Shown in pieces: positions 51,813 through 61,936 of a stretch of 63,828 nt of DNA. Below the pieces are notes generated by a model. The model saw nothing but the letters and a program-made list of their open reading frames with translations, did not search any database and had not been told where the DNA came from. Position 1 is the first letter of the stretch. Every line of letters starts with the position of its first letter. The position numbers and the translations under genes are program-made. Source of the stretch: Caulobacter sp. AP07 (GTDB lineage Bacteria > Pseudomonadota > Alphaproteobacteria > Caulobacterales > Caulobacteraceae); contig NZ_AKKF01000203.1 of assembly GCF_000281955.1 (NCBI RefSeq), positions 1-63,828 of the forward strand. Direction: 5' to 3'.

Positions 51813-53768
51813 GTGTTTCTACGTTGGATGGCGGCGACGGCGGTTTGCCTCGCCGTGGCCGGGGCGGCCGTCGCCGCCGAACCCAAGGCGGCCGCCCCGC
51901 CCCTCTCGCTGTATGGCGGCCTGCCGAGCCTGGAGCAGGTCGAAATCTCGCCGGACGGCAAGCTTCTCGCCATCGCCGTCACCGACGGCGAAAAGCGGAT
52001 GATGCTGATCCGCGAGGCGACCGAGGGCGGCAAGCTGCTCTCGGCCATGAACTTCGGCGACAGCAAGCTGCGGGGCCTGCAATGGGCCGGGACCGAGCAC
52101 GTGCTGATCACCACCTCGAGCGCCAGCCAGGTCTGGGGCCTGTCCGGTCCCAAGCGCGAATACCTGATGGGCTTCGACTTCAACCTGGTCACCCGCAAGC
52201 AGACCATGCTGATGAATGGCCAGGAAGACGCGATGAACATCGTCCTGGAGTCGCCGGACGTGCGGTTCATCGACGGCGTGCCCTACGCCTTCGTCGAGGG
52301 GATACACTTCTACGACGGCAGCGGCTGGAACACGCTCTACCGGATCAACCTGAAGACCGGCGTCACCCGGATGCTGAGCACCGGCGGCTCTGCCGACACC
52401 GACGACTGGCTGGTCTCGCCTGAAGGCCAGCCGCTGGCGCAGTCGCTCTACGACCAGAAACTCGGCGCCTGGAGCCTGAAGATCAAGAATCCGAACGGCG
52501 GCTGGACGACGGTCGAGAAAGCCGTCTCGAAGATGGGCTCCTACGGCGTGCGCGGCATGGGCCGCGACGGCAAGTCCGTGCTGGTCTGGATGCGCGACGA
52601 AGACGGCTCCAAGCCCCTGCTGCGCGAATACACGCCGGACGGCGCCCATGTCGTGGTGCCGGGCAGCGAGGCCTATGACAGCGCCATCATGGCGCCGGAC
52701 GGTTCGCGGATGATCGGGGCCTTCAGCCTGGTCGGCGACGAGCGCCGCTACACCTTCTTCGACACCAAGGCCCAGGCCAGCTGGAACGCCGTGCTCAAGG
52801 CGTTCCCCGGCGACCAGGTGTCGCTGGCCTCGTGGTCGGACGACCGGCGCAAGATCGTGGTCCAGGTCGACTCGCCGACCCTGGGTCCGGCCTACGCCCT
52901 GGTCGATCTCGACGCCAAGAGCGCGCGCTGGCTGGGCGATATCTACCAGAACCTCAAGCCCGAGCACGTCTCGGAGATCAAGCCGATCAGCTACAAGGCC
53001 GCCGACGGCCTGAAGATCACCGGCTACCTCACCCTGCCGCGCGGCCGGGACGCCAAGGACCTGCCGCTGGTGGTGCTGCCGCACGGCGGTCCGGAAGGCC
53101 GCGACACCCTGGGCTTCGACTGGTGGAGCCAGGCCCTGGCCTCGCGCGGCTACGCGGTGCTGCAGCCCAATTTCCGCGGCTCCGAGGGCTTCGGCGACGA
53201 CTTCGTCGAGGCCGGCTACGGCCAGTGGGGCAAGCTGATGCAGACCGACCTGTCGGACGGCGTGCGCCACCTGGCCAAGCAGGGCGTGATCGATCCCAAG
53301 CGCGTCTGCATCGTCGGCGGCAGCTATGGCGGGTACGCCGCCCTGGCCGGGGCGACGATGGATCGCGGCGTCTATCGCTGCGCCGCCTCGATCGCCGGTC
53401 CGGCCGACCTGCGGCGCATGCTGATCGACAGCAACCAGCGCTTCGGCTCGGGCCAGAACTCGGCCCTGCGCTACTGGCTGCAATTCATGGGCGCCGACGG
53501 GGTCAAGGACCCCGACCTGGCCGCCATCTCGCCGGCCAGGATGGCCGACAGGGTCGAGATCCCCGTGCTGCTGATCCATGGCAAGGACGACACCGTCGTT
53601 CCCTATGTCCAGAGCACGATCATGGCCGACGCCATGAAGAAGGCCGGCAAGCCGGTCGAACTGGTCACCCTGAACGGCGAGGACCACTGGCTGTCGCGCG
53701 GCGCCACCCGGCTGCAGATGCTGACCGCGGTGGTCGACTTCCTGGAGAAAAACAACCCGCCGCGGTAA
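51813..53768 (+). CDS. S9 family prolyl oligopeptidase-like peptidase, exported
   Basis: 651 residues. The N-terminus MFLRWMAATAVCLAVAGAAVAA is a signal peptide; a beta-propeller-type region follows (SLEQVEISPDGKLLAIAVTDGEKRM). The C-terminal hydrolase has PLVVLPHGGPEGRD, the nucleophile VCIVGGSYGGYAAL, the acid in HGKDDTVVPY and base in NGEDHWLS. It should cut short peptides, often with dipeptidyl specificity, in the periplasm. Start is GTG 51813 after GGGGGAG. A paralogue of similar length lies at 55225, beyond an MFS transporter. Confidence 0.85.
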   Translation: MFLRWMAATAVCLAVAGAAVAAEPKAAAPPLSLYGGLPSLEQVEISPDGKLLAIAVTDGEKRMMLIREATEGGKLLSAMNFGDSKLRGLQWAGTEHVLITTSSASQVWGLSGPKREYLMGFDFNLVTRKQTMLMNGQEDAMNIVLESPDVRFIDGVPYAFVEGIHFYDGSGWNTLYRINLKTGVTRMLSTGGSADTDDWLVSPEGQPLAQSLYDQKLGAWSLKIKNPNGGWTTVEKAVSKMGSYGVRGMGRDGKSVLVWMRDEDGSKPLLREYTPDGAHVVVPGSEAYDSAIMAPDGSRMIGAFSLVGDERRYTFFDTKAQASWNAVLKAFPGDQVSLASWSDDRRKIVVQVDSPTLGPAYALVDLDAKSARWLGDIYQNLKPEHVSEIKPISYKAADGLKITGYLTLPRGRDAKDLPLVVLPHGGPEGRDTLGFDWWSQALASRGYAVLQPNFRGSEGFGDDFVEAGYGQWGKLMQTDLSDGVRHLAKQGVIDPKRVCIVGGSYGGYAALAGATMDRGVYRCAASIAGPADLRRMLIDSNQRFGSGQNSALRYWLQFMGADGVKDPDLAAISPARMADRVEIPVLLIHGKDDTVVPYVQSTIMADAMKKAGKPVELVTLNGEDHWLSRGATRLQMLTAVVDFLEKNNPPR

Positions 53769-53783
53769 GGCCGACGACGATCG

Positions 53784-53848
53784 GGGACACACGCGCGCTC
53801 ACAGGCTCGCGCCTCGAAACCCACGGCCTTGCCGCGCGTGTGTGTCCC
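53784..53848. repeat. Imperfect inverted repeat, GGGACACACGCGCG family
   Basis: GGGACACACGCGCG at 53784-53797 pairs with CGCGCGTGTGTGTCCC at 53833-53848, with a 2-nt bulge, in the 149-bp gap after the first S9 peptidase. The TCGGGGACA left edge is shared with the palindrome at 44723. It may be a transcription end or a transposon-free REP element. Confidence 0.5.
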
Positions 53849-53917
53849 AGCCCCGCCGCCTGAAATTTCAGATAGCGGTCGCCAGACCGGCCGATCCGGC
53901 GTAAACCGCCCGGCCTG

Positions 53918-55168
53918 ATGACCACGCTTTCCACGACAGCCGCCCCCACGTCCTCGCAGAGTCCGGACGCCAGTCCGCGCGCCCTCTATGTCCTGCTCCT
54001 GGTGGTGTTCATCAACCTGGTGGGCTTTGGGCTGGTCATCCCGCTGTTGCCCTTTTACGCCAAGTCGCTGAGCGCCAGCCCGTGGCAGGTGACGGCGCTG
54101 TTCTCGGCCTATTCGCTGGGCCAGTTCGTCGCCGAGCCGTTCTGGGGGCGCCTGTCCGACCGCATCGGCCGGCGGCCGGTGCTGATCGTCACCATCCTGG
54201 CCAACACCCTCTGCTATGTCGCCCTGGCCTTCGCCCCCAGCATCGGCTGGGCGTTCGCGATCCGCCTGGTCAGCGGCTGCGCCACCGGCAACATCTCGAC
54301 CATCCAGGGCTACATGGCCGACGTCACCCCGCCGGAAAAGCGGGCCGGGCGCATGGGCCTGCTGGGCGCGGCCTTCGGCATGGGCTTCGTGGTCGGCCCC
54401 ACCCTGGGCGGCCTGCTGCCTGGCCTGGCCAAGGTCTTCGGCCATTCCGAAAGCGGCCGCCTGGCCTTCCAGATCCCGCTGCTGACCGCCGCCGTCCTGG
54501 CGGCGGTCGCCGCCCTGGGGGTCTTCCTGTTCGTGGTCGAGAGCCGCGCCCCCAGCGCCAAGGACGCCCCCCGACCGCACCGCCGCGAGGCCCTGCAGGC
54601 CGCCGTCGCCCACCCGGTGCTGTCGCGGGTCATGCTGGTCACCCTGATCTCGACCGCCGCCTTCGCCGGCATGGAGGCGGTCTTCGGCCTGTGGACCCAG
54701 GCCCGGTTCGACTGGGGTCCACGGCAGGTCGGGCTGTGCTTCGCGGTGATCGGCGTCATCGCCTCGGTCGGCCAGGGCCTGGTCACCGGCCGGCTGGCGC
54801 GGCGGTTCGGCGAGGCCAAGGTGCTGACCGCCGGCCTGGGGATCATCGCCCTGAGCCTGGCCGTGACGCCGTTCGTCCCGACCGCCGCCTTCGTACCGGT
54901 GGTGGTGGGCTTCACCGCGTTCGGCCAGTCGCTGGTCTTCCCCTGCATCGCCGCCCTGATCTCGCGCGCCACCCCACCCGACAAGCAGGGCGCCATGCTG
55001 GGCCTGAACATGGCCGCCGGCTCGCTGGCCCGCATGGCCGGCCCGATGCTGGCCGGGCCGCTGTTCGGCCTGGCGATCGGCGGCCCCTACTGGTTCGGCG
55101 CATTGCTGATGATCCCGGCCATCGCCTTCGCCCTGACGATCGAGCACCGCGCCAAGGCGACAGCCTAA
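53918..55168 (+). CDS. MFS transporter, TetA-like
   Basis: 416 residues, twelve spans. LVVFINLVGFGLVIPLLPFYAKSLSA opens like class A-type Tet pumps; GRLSDRIGRRPVLIV is motif A, and GLLGAAFGMGFVVGPTLGGLLPGLAKVFG is the motif C region for drug:H+ antiport. PPDKQGAMLGLNMAAGSLARMAGP follows. It should export a lipophilic or aromatic compound from the cytoplasm; true tetracycline specificity is not implied. It lies between two S9 peptidase paralogues. Confidence 0.85.
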   Translation: MTTLSTTAAPTSSQSPDASPRALYVLLLVVFINLVGFGLVIPLLPFYAKSLSASPWQVTALFSAYSLGQFVAEPFWGRLSDRIGRRPVLIVTILANTLCYVALAFAPSIGWAFAIRLVSGCATGNISTIQGYMADVTPPEKRAGRMGLLGAAFGMGFVVGPTLGGLLPGLAKVFGHSESGRLAFQIPLLTAAVLAAVAALGVFLFVVESRAPSAKDAPRPHRREALQAAVAHPVLSRVMLVTLISTAAFAGMEAVFGLWTQARFDWGPRQVGLCFAVIGVIASVGQGLVTGRLARRFGEAKVLTAGLGIIALSLAVTPFVPTAAFVPVVVGFTAFGQSLVFPCIAALISRATPPDKQGAMLGLNMAAGSLARMAGPMLAGPLFGLAIGGPYWFGALLMIPAIAFALTIEHRAKATA

Positions 55169-55224
55169 GCTCGACAGCTTCGCCGTGCAGCGCTAACGCT
55201 TGCGACATTGAGTTGGGGGTTTGC

Positions 55225-57153
55225 ATGTTGAAGTTGTTCGCCGGCGCCGCGATGGCCGCGCTGGCTTGCGTCGGGGCCGCGTCAGCCGGTTCGCTTGACG
55301 CTTATGGCCGCCTGCCGGCCATTTCCGACGTCGAGATCTCGAGCGACGGCGCCAATCTGGCCTATATCGCCCACGACGGCGGCACGAGCCGGGTGATCAT
55401 CCAGCCGCTGAACGGCGGCGAAATCCAGAGCGTCGACTTCGGCAAGGTCAAGATGCGGGGGGTCAGTTGGCCCGATCCCGGCCACGTGCTGGCCGAGGTG
55501 TCACGCACCGCCGCCATCGAGGATGTGACCTATGTCGGCGAGCAGTTCCAGGCGACCAGCATCAACGTCAAGACCGGCGCCCAGGTCCAGATTCCCAAGC
55601 GATCCTACGAGACGATCAACAACGTCCTGAGCTCCGACCCGGTCGGCGGCGTCGTGAACGGCAAGCCGACGATCTTCACCCAGTTCTATGCGGGTGAGGA
55701 GGCCGAGTCCCGGCAGGCTGGACGTTTTGACCTCTATCGCGTCGATCCGGACACCGGCATCGCCGCCATGGTGCAGATGGGCGACTTCAAGACCGGCGAC
55801 TACCTGTTCAAGACCGACGGCACGGTGATCGCCCGTACCCGCTACGACCGCGAGAACGCGCGCTGGTCGATGGAATTGCGCAAGGACGGCAAGTGGGTGG
55901 ACGCCTATGTCGTCACGGCGACGGTCGACGGGCCGGACATGGAAGGCCTTTCACTCGACGAAAAATCGGTGGTGATGTCCATTCGCGACGAAAAGACCGG
56001 CGGATATCAGCTGGCCAACATCTCCATCGCCGACGGCAAGCTGGGCGAATTCTACGGCCCCAACGGACCGTTCGACGTCGTGATGGACGACGCCAATCAC
56101 GTCGTCGGCACGGTCACGAACGCGGGTTACAAGCAGTATCAGTTTGACGAACCCCGGCTTGCCGCCGCCTGGTCGATGATCGCGGGCGTCTTCCCCGGCC
56201 GACAACTGGCCCTGCAGTCGCACACGCCCGACTATTCGAAAATCGTGATCTATGTTGAAGGAACGGGCGAACCGGGCGGGTACTATCTTCTTGACCTGGC
56301 GGCCAAGAAGCTCAGCAAGGTCGGGTCGGCCTACCCCGCGCTGTCCCCCGCCGATGTCGCCGAAGTGCGAGCGATCAAGTATTCCGCCGCCGACGGCCTG
56401 ACGATCCAGGGCTACCTCACCCTCCCGCCAGGCAAGGCCGCCAAGAACCTGCCCCTGATCGTCATGCCGCATGGCGGACCGGAATCCCGCGACGAAGCCG
56501 GCTTCGACTGGTGGGCCCAAGCCCTGGCGTCGCGCGGCTATGCCGTGCTGCAGCCCAACTTCCGCGGTTCGACCGGCTATGGCGAAAGCTTCATTCGCGC
56601 CGGCGACGGCGAGTGGGGCGGCAAGATGCAGACCGATCTGTCGGACGGCGTCCGCTTCCTGGCCAAACAGGGCGTCGTCGATCCCAAGCGCGTCTGCATC
56701 ACGGGCGCCAGCTACGGCGGCTATGCGGCGCTGGCCGGAATCACCCTCGACAAGGGCGTCTACCGTTGCGCGGTGTCCGTGGCCGGCATCGGCGACGTGC
56801 GCGAGATGATCAATTTCAAGATGCTGCGCTATAAGGAGGAAAGCCCGACGATCCGCTACTACAAGCGTATCTTCGGCGTCACCTCGACCTCCGACCCCAA
56901 GCTGGACGCCCGCTCTCCGGCCCGCCATGCAGCCGAGGCCGATGGCCCCGTGCTGCTGATCCACGGCAAGGACGACACCGTGGTGCAGTACAGCCAGAGC
57001 ACCGACATGCGCAACGCCCTGGAACGGGCCAAGAAGCCGGTGGAGTTCGTCAACCTGGGCGCCGAAGACCACTGGCTTTCCCGCGAGGCCACCCGTCAGC
57101 AGATGTTGGCGGCGACCGTCGCCTTCCTGGAAAAGAACAACCCGCCGAACTAG
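55225..57153 (+). CDS. S9 family peptidase, exported (paralogue of 51813)
   Basis: 642 residues. A signal peptide (MLKLFAGAAMAALACVGAASA) leads into a propeller-like region and a hydrolase domain with LIVMPHGGPESRDEAGFDWW, nucleophile VCITGASYGGYAALAG, acid HGKDDTVVQY and base GAEDHWLSRE. GGS in the first paralogue's nucleophile elbow is GAS here. The two share the order of all blocks and the ending FLEKNNPP, so they arose by duplication. Length and export indicate the same periplasmic oligopeptide role, perhaps with different specificity. Confidence 0.87.
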   Translation: MLKLFAGAAMAALACVGAASAGSLDAYGRLPAISDVEISSDGANLAYIAHDGGTSRVIIQPLNGGEIQSVDFGKVKMRGVSWPDPGHVLAEVSRTAAIEDVTYVGEQFQATSINVKTGAQVQIPKRSYETINNVLSSDPVGGVVNGKPTIFTQFYAGEEAESRQAGRFDLYRVDPDTGIAAMVQMGDFKTGDYLFKTDGTVIARTRYDRENARWSMELRKDGKWVDAYVVTATVDGPDMEGLSLDEKSVVMSIRDEKTGGYQLANISIADGKLGEFYGPNGPFDVVMDDANHVVGTVTNAGYKQYQFDEPRLAAAWSMIAGVFPGRQLALQSHTPDYSKIVIYVEGTGEPGGYYLLDLAAKKLSKVGSAYPALSPADVAEVRAIKYSAADGLTIQGYLTLPPGKAAKNLPLIVMPHGGPESRDEAGFDWWAQALASRGYAVLQPNFRGSTGYGESFIRAGDGEWGGKMQTDLSDGVRFLAKQGVVDPKRVCITGASYGGYAALAGITLDKGVYRCAVSVAGIGDVREMINFKMLRYKEESPTIRYYKRIFGVTSTSDPKLDARSPARHAAEADGPVLLIHGKDDTVVQYSQSTDMRNALERAKKPVEFVNLGAEDHWLSREATRQQMLAATVAFLEKNNPPN

Positions 57154-57231
57154 CGATCGCCGGACCCGTCAGAGGGGCGGAGACGGCGCTTGCCTTCTTC
57201 GCCCCTTTCCCGTACTAACCCCGCCTTTCCG

Positions 57232-57265
57232 GAACCGCCTGGCTAATGGCATGCCATGGCGGTTC
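57232..57265 (+). promoter_or_regulatory. Leader stem-loop before rpmI-rplT
   Basis: GAACCGCC (57232-57239) pairs with GGCGGTTC (57258-57265), with GGC/GCC pairs inside. It lies 45 bp before rpmI in the mRNA leader. L20 controls rpmI-rplT in other bacteria through leader structure, so an attenuator or L20 site is possible. Confidence 0.4.
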
Positions 57266-57309
57266 GTCATGCTTCTAGAGGACGGGGCGGTTAAACGCTC
57301 CGACGCGAA

Positions 57310-57510
57310 ATGCCTAAGTTGAAGACCAAGTCGGGCGCCAAGAAGCGCTTCAAGATCACGGCCACGGGCCTGCTGAAAGCCGGCGTCGCCGGCAAGCGTC
57401 ACCGTCTGATCGGCCACAACGGCAAGTACATCCGCCAAAACCGCGGCACGAAGGTCATGAGCGAATCCGACGCCAAGACCATCCGTTCGTACCTGCCCTA
57501 CGGCCTTTAA
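57310..57510 (+). CDS. rpmI: Large ribosomal subunit protein bL35
   Basis: 66 residues, highly basic: [19 protein letters not shown] is the family start, with [14 protein letters not shown] at the end. A component of the 50S subunit. Followed by rplT after 15 bp with GAGGAG as its ribosome site, the standard pair. Confidence 0.97.
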   Translation: MPKLKTKSGAKKRFKITATGLLKAGVAGKRHRLIGHNGKYIRQNRGTKVMSESDAKTIRSYLPYGL

Positions 57511-57525
57511 GAGGAGCGCTGACAC

Positions 57526-57885
57526 ATGGCTCGCGTCAAACGGGGCGTCACCGCCCACGCCAAGCACAAGAAGGTTCTTGAGCAGGCGAAAGGCTTCTAC
57601 GGCCGCCGCAAGAACACCATCCGCACCGCCAAGGCCGCCGTCGACAAGGCCGGCCAGTACGCGTACCGCGACCGCAAGGTGCGCAAGCGCGCCTTCCGCT
57701 CGCTGTGGATCCAACGCATCAACGCCGGCGCCCGCATCGAGGGCTTCACCTACTCGCAGTTTATCCACGGCCTGGACGTGGCGGGTATCGTGATCGACCG
57801 CAAGGTCCTCTCGGATATCGCGGGTCAAGACCCCGCCGCGTTCAAGGCCATTGCTGACAAGGTCCGCACCGCCCTGGCCGCCTAA
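57526..57885 (+). CDS. rplT: Large ribosomal subunit protein bL20
   Basis: 119 residues. [53 protein letters not shown] and [23 protein letters not shown] are diagnostic. L20 binds 23S rRNA early in 50S assembly and represses its own operon in E. coli. A terminator at 57920 ends the rpmI-rplT transcript before pheS. Confidence 0.97.
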   Translation: MARVKRGVTAHAKHKKVLEQAKGFYGRRKNTIRTAKAAVDKAGQYAYRDRKVRKRAFRSLWIQRINAGARIEGFTYSQFIHGLDVAGIVIDRKVLSDIAGQDPAAFKAIADKVRTALAA

Positions 57886-57919
57886 GGTCTTTTTCGGGTC
57901 CGTCCCGATTGCGATCTGG

Positions 57920-57953
57920 AAAAGCCCTCCGGTGCGAGCCGGAGGGCTTTTTG
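57920..57953 (+). terminator. Rho-independent terminator after rplT
   Basis: AAAAGCCCTCCGG-TGCGAG-CCGGAGGGCTTTTT. A 9-10 bp stem flanked by A and T tracts, 35 bp after the rplT stop. The A tract would let it work leftward too. Confidence 0.88.
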
Positions 57954-58005
57954 CTGCGCGCTCCCCTACTCCCCACCCCACGAATGCTCTAGACGGAACC
58001 CCGTC

Positions 58006-59079
58006 ATGACCGATCTCACCACTCTCGAAGCCGACGTGCTGGCGCAAGTCGCCGCCGCCGGCGACCTCGCCGCCCTCGACGCCGTGCGCGTCTCCGCCCT
58101 GGGCAAGACCGGCTCGATCTCGGGCCTGCTCAAGACCCTGGGCGCCATGAGCCCCGACGAGCGCAAGGAACGGGGCGCGGCGATCAACGTGCTGCGCGAC
58201 CGCGCGCAGACGGCGCTGAACGACAAGAAGGCCGCGCTGGAAACCGCAGCCCTCGACGCGCGCCTGGCCAGCGAGACCCTGGACCTCACCTTGCCGGCCC
58301 CCTATCGCCGCAAGGGCAGCGTCCACCCCACCATGCAGACCATGGACGAAATGGTCGCCATCTTCGCCGAGATGGGCTTCGCCGTGGCCGAGGGCCCGGA
58401 CATCGAGGACGACTTCCACAACTTCACGGCCCTGAACTTCCCGCCCAAGCACCCGGCGCGGGAGATGCACGACACCTTCTTCTTCAATCCCAAGGAAGAC
58501 GGCGAGCGCATGCTGCTGCGCACCCACACCAGCCCGGTGCAGGTGCGGACCATGCTGTCGCAGAAGCCGCCGATCCGCATCATCGCCCCTGGCCGCACCT
58601 ACCGCATGGACAGCGACGCCACCCACACGCCGATGTTCCACCAGGTCGAGGGCCTGGTGATCGACAAGGGCATCCACATGGGCCACCTGAAGTGGACCCT
58701 GGAGACCTTCTTGGCGCGGTTCTTCGAGTCCGACACGGTGACCACCCAGTTCCGGCCGCACCACTTCCCGTTCACCGAGCCCTCGGCCGAGACGGACGTC
58801 CAGTGCGACCGCAGCGGCGGCGAGATCAAGATCGGCCAGGGCACCAGCTGGCTGGAGATCCTGGGCTGCGGCATGGTGCATCCCAACGTCCTGCGGGCCT
58901 GCGGCATCGACCCGGACGAGTACCAGGGCTTCGCCTTCGGCATGGGCGTCGACCGACTGGGGATGCTGAAATACGGCATGCCCGACCTGCGCGACATGTT
59001 CGCCTCGGACGGCCGCTGGCTGGCCCACTACGGGTTCAGCGCCTTCGCGGCGCCGAACGCGGCGAGCGGCTTGAGCTGA
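58006..59079 (+). CDS. pheS: Phenylalanine-tRNA ligase alpha subunit
   Basis: 357 residues. The N-terminal coiled coil ([26 protein letters not shown]) is followed by the class II catalytic core: [49 protein letters not shown] (motif 2 region), [17 protein letters not shown] and [19 protein letters not shown] (motif 3). With PheT it forms the alpha2-beta2 enzyme that charges tRNA-Phe. Its TGA overlaps the ATG of an inserted gene, not pheT. Confidence 0.97.
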   Translation: MTDLTTLEADVLAQVAAAGDLAALDAVRVSALGKTGSISGLLKTLGAMSPDERKERGAAINVLRDRAQTALNDKKAALETAALDARLASETLDLTLPAPYRRKGSVHPTMQTMDEMVAIFAEMGFAVAEGPDIEDDFHNFTALNFPPKHPAREMHDTFFFNPKEDGERMLLRTHTSPVQVRTMLSQKPPIRIIAPGRTYRMDSDATHTPMFHQVEGLVIDKGIHMGHLKWTLETFLARFFESDTVTTQFRPHHFPFTEPSAETDVQCDRSGGEIKIGQGTSWLEILGCGMVHPNVLRACGIDPDEYQGFAFGMGVDRLGMLKYGMPDLRDMFASDGRWLAHYGFSAFAAPNAASGLS

Positions 59080-59495
59080 TGCAAGACGAGTCCAGTCACG
59101 ACTGGATCAAGTTTGGCGATGGCCAGGCGAACGTGGCGGTCACCCTGACCGAGACGGTCGGATACGGCTGGCCCGCCCTTGCCCGGATCACTCTCGACAC
59201 GATCATGGTCGAACGCCAACCGACACTCATGAACGTGGCTGACTTCGTCAAAGCCGCTGAGAAAATGCATAGCGACCTTGCGGGAGAGGCCAAACTGGAA
59301 TCGCTCGAGGGCGATTTCGATTTGAAATTGAGCGCCAATTCCCTGGGTCGCATCGCGATCGAAGTCACCGCCCATAAATGGGCGGGAAATTCATTCGAGT
59401 ACGACTTCCGCGGCAAGTTCGAAGTTGACCAGTCTTATCTGCCCTCGCTTATCCACGGCTTGAGGGCCCAGTTGAAAAATCGAGCTTCAACATGA
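59079..59495 (+). CDS. Immunity-like protein inserted between pheS and pheT
   Basis: 138 residues, soluble. After [15 protein letters not shown] come [53 protein letters not shown] and [20 protein letters not shown]. The order of a leader strand, an EGDF.L-L strand pair, a GRIAIEV strand and a [12 protein letters not shown] end fits the WapI/DUF6228-type immunity pattern, though I rate it as moderate. The ATG overlaps the pheS stop (TGATG) and its own TGA overlaps pheT's ATG (ATGA), so all three are translated in line. Base composition is slightly AT-richer than the pheS and pheT genes. A toxin gene is absent. Confidence 0.6.
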   Translation: MQDESSHDWIKFGDGQANVAVTLTETVGYGWPALARITLDTIMVERQPTLMNVADFVKAAEKMHSDLAGEAKLESLEGDFDLKLSANSLGRIAIEVTAHKWAGNSFEYDFRGKFEVDQSYLPSLIHGLRAQLKNRAST

Positions 59496-61930
59496 AATTC
59501 ACCCTCTCCTGGCTCAAGGACCACCTCGACACCGAGGCGTCCGCCACCGAAGTCGTCGCCGCCATGACCATGGCCGGCCTCGAGGTCGAACACGTCACCG
59601 ATCCGGCGACCAAGCTGGCGGCCTTCACGGTCGCCAAGGTGGTTTCGGCCGAGCCGCACCCCAACGCCGACCGCCTGCGGGTCTGCCAGGTCGACACCGT
59701 CGACGGCCGCAAGGAGATCGTCTGCGGCGCGCCCAACGCCCGCGCCGGCCTGACCACCGTCTACGCCCCGATCGGCGCCTATGTGCCGGGCCTCGGTGTC
59801 ACCCTGGTCGAGAAGCCGGTGCGCGGCGTGGTGTCCAACGGCATGCTGTGCTCGGGCTCCGAGCTGGAGGCCGACGACGGCGCCGAGGGCATCCTGGAAC
59901 TGTCGGACGACCTGGCGGTCGGGACCCCGGCGTCGCAGGCCCTGGGCCTGGAAGCCGTCATCGACTTCGAGGTCACCCCCAACCGCCCCGACTGGCTGGG
60001 CGTGGCCGGCATCGCCCGCGACCTGGCCGCGGCCGGGGTGGGAACGCTGAAGGACCCGTCGATCGCCCCCGTGCCGGGGACCTTCCCTTGCCCGATCGCC
60101 ATCACGGTCGACGGCGACGCCTGCCCGGTGTTCAGCGGCCGCTTCATCCGCGGCGTCAAGAACGGCCCGTCGCCCAAATGGCTGGCCGACCGCCTGAAGG
60201 CCATCGGCCTGCGCCCGATCAACACCCTGGTCGATATCACCAACCTGATCACCTACGACCGGGCTCGGCCGCTGCACGTCTATGACGCCGCCAAGCTGGT
60301 CGGCGCGACGATCACCGCGCGCCTGGGTCACCACGGCGTCCACGGCGACGAGCACCTGATCGCCCTGGACGGCAAGACCTACGAGGCGACCCCGGAGATG
60401 TCGGTGATCTCCGACGCCGATGGCGAGCGCCCGATCGGCCTGGGCGGCGTCATGGGCGGCGAAAGCACCGGCTGCTCGGACGCCACCGTCGATGTGTTCC
60501 TCGAAAGCGCCTGGTTCGACCCGATCCGCACGGCCCAGACCGGCCGCGTGACGGGCATCAACAGCGACGCCCAGTATCGCTTCGCCCGCACGGTCGACAC
60601 CGGCTCGCTGGTCCCCGGCCTGGAGCTGGCGACCAGGCTGATCCTGGAGCTGTGCGGCGGCGAGCCGTCGGACGTCGTCGTGGCCGGCCAGGCCCCGGCC
60701 GCGCCGGGTCCGATCCTGTTCGACCCGGCCTATGTGAAGGCGCTGTCGGGCCTGGACATCGCCCCCGAGCGCTCGCTGAAGATCCTGGCCGACCTGGGCT
60801 TCGCCATCGCGCCGCCGCAGGGCCTGCCGGCCGCCGAGTTCGCCACCCATGTCGAGAGCGTGGTCAGCGTCACCCCGCCGACCTTCCGCCGCGACGTCGA
60901 CGGCAAGGCCGACCTGGTCGAGGAAGTGGCCCGCATCGCCGGCTACGCCGCTCTGCCCTCCACGCCGCTGCCGGAGGTCGCCCGCGCCGTGGGCGGCGTC
61001 CTGACCCCGCGCCAGGCCCGAGCCCGCGTCGCCCGCCGCGCCCTGGCGGCGGCCGGCTATAACGAGGTGGTCAGCTGGAGCTTCACCAGCACTGGCGCCG
61101 CGACCCTGTTCGGCGGCGGCGCGGCCGAGCTGGTCCTGGCCAATCCGATCGCCTCGGACCTGGACTGCATGCGGCCGTCGATCCTGCCCAACCTGATCGA
61201 GGCGGCCGGCCGCAACGCCCGCCGGGGCTTCCCGGACGTGGCCCTGTTCGAGATCGGCCCGGTGTTCCACGGCGACCGTCCGCAGGACCAGAAGACCACC
61301 ATCGCCGCCGTCCTGGCCCCGCACGCGCCGCGCGGCTGGGACAAGGCGCCGGCCGAAGACCTGTTCTCGGTGAAGGCCGACCTGATCGCCCTGCTCGAGG
61401 AGCTGGGCGCGCCGGTGGCCTCGCTGCAGACCGCCCAGGGCTCGGCCTCGTCCTGGTGGCATCCGGGCCGCTCGGCGCGCCTGCAGCTGGGCCCCAAGGC
61501 GGTGCTGGCCGAGTTCGGCGAACTGCACCCGGCGGTGCTCAAGGCCCTGGACGTGGCCGGCCCGATCTACGGCTTCGAAATCGTCCTGGAGGCGATCCCC
61601 GAGCCGAAGAAGAAGGCCGTCAAGACCAAGCCGGCCTTCGCGCCTTCGCCGCTGATGCCCCTGACCCGCGACTTCGCCTTCGTGACCGACAAGGCCAAGC
61701 CCGCCGGCGACCTGGTCAAGGCCGCGGCCGGCGCCGACAAGGCGTTGATCACGGCGGCCCGGGTGTTCGACGTCTACGAGGGCCCCGGCGTGCCGGACGG
61801 CGCCAAGTCGATCGCCCTTGAGGTGGTGGTGCAGCCGCGCGACAAAACCCTGACCGAAGCCGAGATCGAGGCCCTGTCGGCCAAGGTCGTGGCGGCGGTC
61901 GAGAAGGCGGGCGGCAAGCTCAGGTCGTAG
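59492..61930 (+). CDS. pheT: Phenylalanine-tRNA ligase beta subunit
   Basis: 812 residues in the long bacterial form: an EMAP-II-like tRNA-binding domain ([20 protein letters not shown]), B3/B4 editing domain ([23 protein letters not shown]), a B5 domain near [26 protein letters not shown], the core and a C-terminal anticodon-binding FDX-ACB domain ([15 protein letters not shown]). It edits Tyr-tRNA-Phe and completes the enzyme. The ATG overlaps the preceding inserted gene by 4 bases, though in most bacteria pheS is directly before it. Confidence 0.97.
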   Translation: MKFTLSWLKDHLDTEASATEVVAAMTMAGLEVEHVTDPATKLAAFTVAKVVSAEPHPNADRLRVCQVDTVDGRKEIVCGAPNARAGLTTVYAPIGAYVPGLGVTLVEKPVRGVVSNGMLCSGSELEADDGAEGILELSDDLAVGTPASQALGLEAVIDFEVTPNRPDWLGVAGIARDLAAAGVGTLKDPSIAPVPGTFPCPIAITVDGDACPVFSGRFIRGVKNGPSPKWLADRLKAIGLRPINTLVDITNLITYDRARPLHVYDAAKLVGATITARLGHHGVHGDEHLIALDGKTYEATPEMSVISDADGERPIGLGGVMGGESTGCSDATVDVFLESAWFDPIRTAQTGRVTGINSDAQYRFARTVDTGSLVPGLELATRLILELCGGEPSDVVVAGQAPAAPGPILFDPAYVKALSGLDIAPERSLKILADLGFAIAPPQGLPAAEFATHVESVVSVTPPTFRRDVDGKADLVEEVARIAGYAALPSTPLPEVARAVGGVLTPRQARARVARRALAAAGYNEVVSWSFTSTGAATLFGGGAAELVLANPIASDLDCMRPSILPNLIEAAGRNARRGFPDVALFEIGPVFHGDRPQDQKTTIAAVLAPHAPRGWDKAPAEDLFSVKADLIALLEELGAPVASLQTAQGSASSWWHPGRSARLQLGPKAVLAEFGELHPAVLKALDVAGPIYGFEIVLEAIPEPKKKAVKTKPAFAPSPLMPLTRDFAFVTDKAKPAGDLVKAAAGADKALITAARVFDVYEGPGVPDGAKSIALEVVVQPRDKTLTEAEIEALSAKVVAAVEKAGGKLRS

Positions 61931-61936
61931 GGTCGA

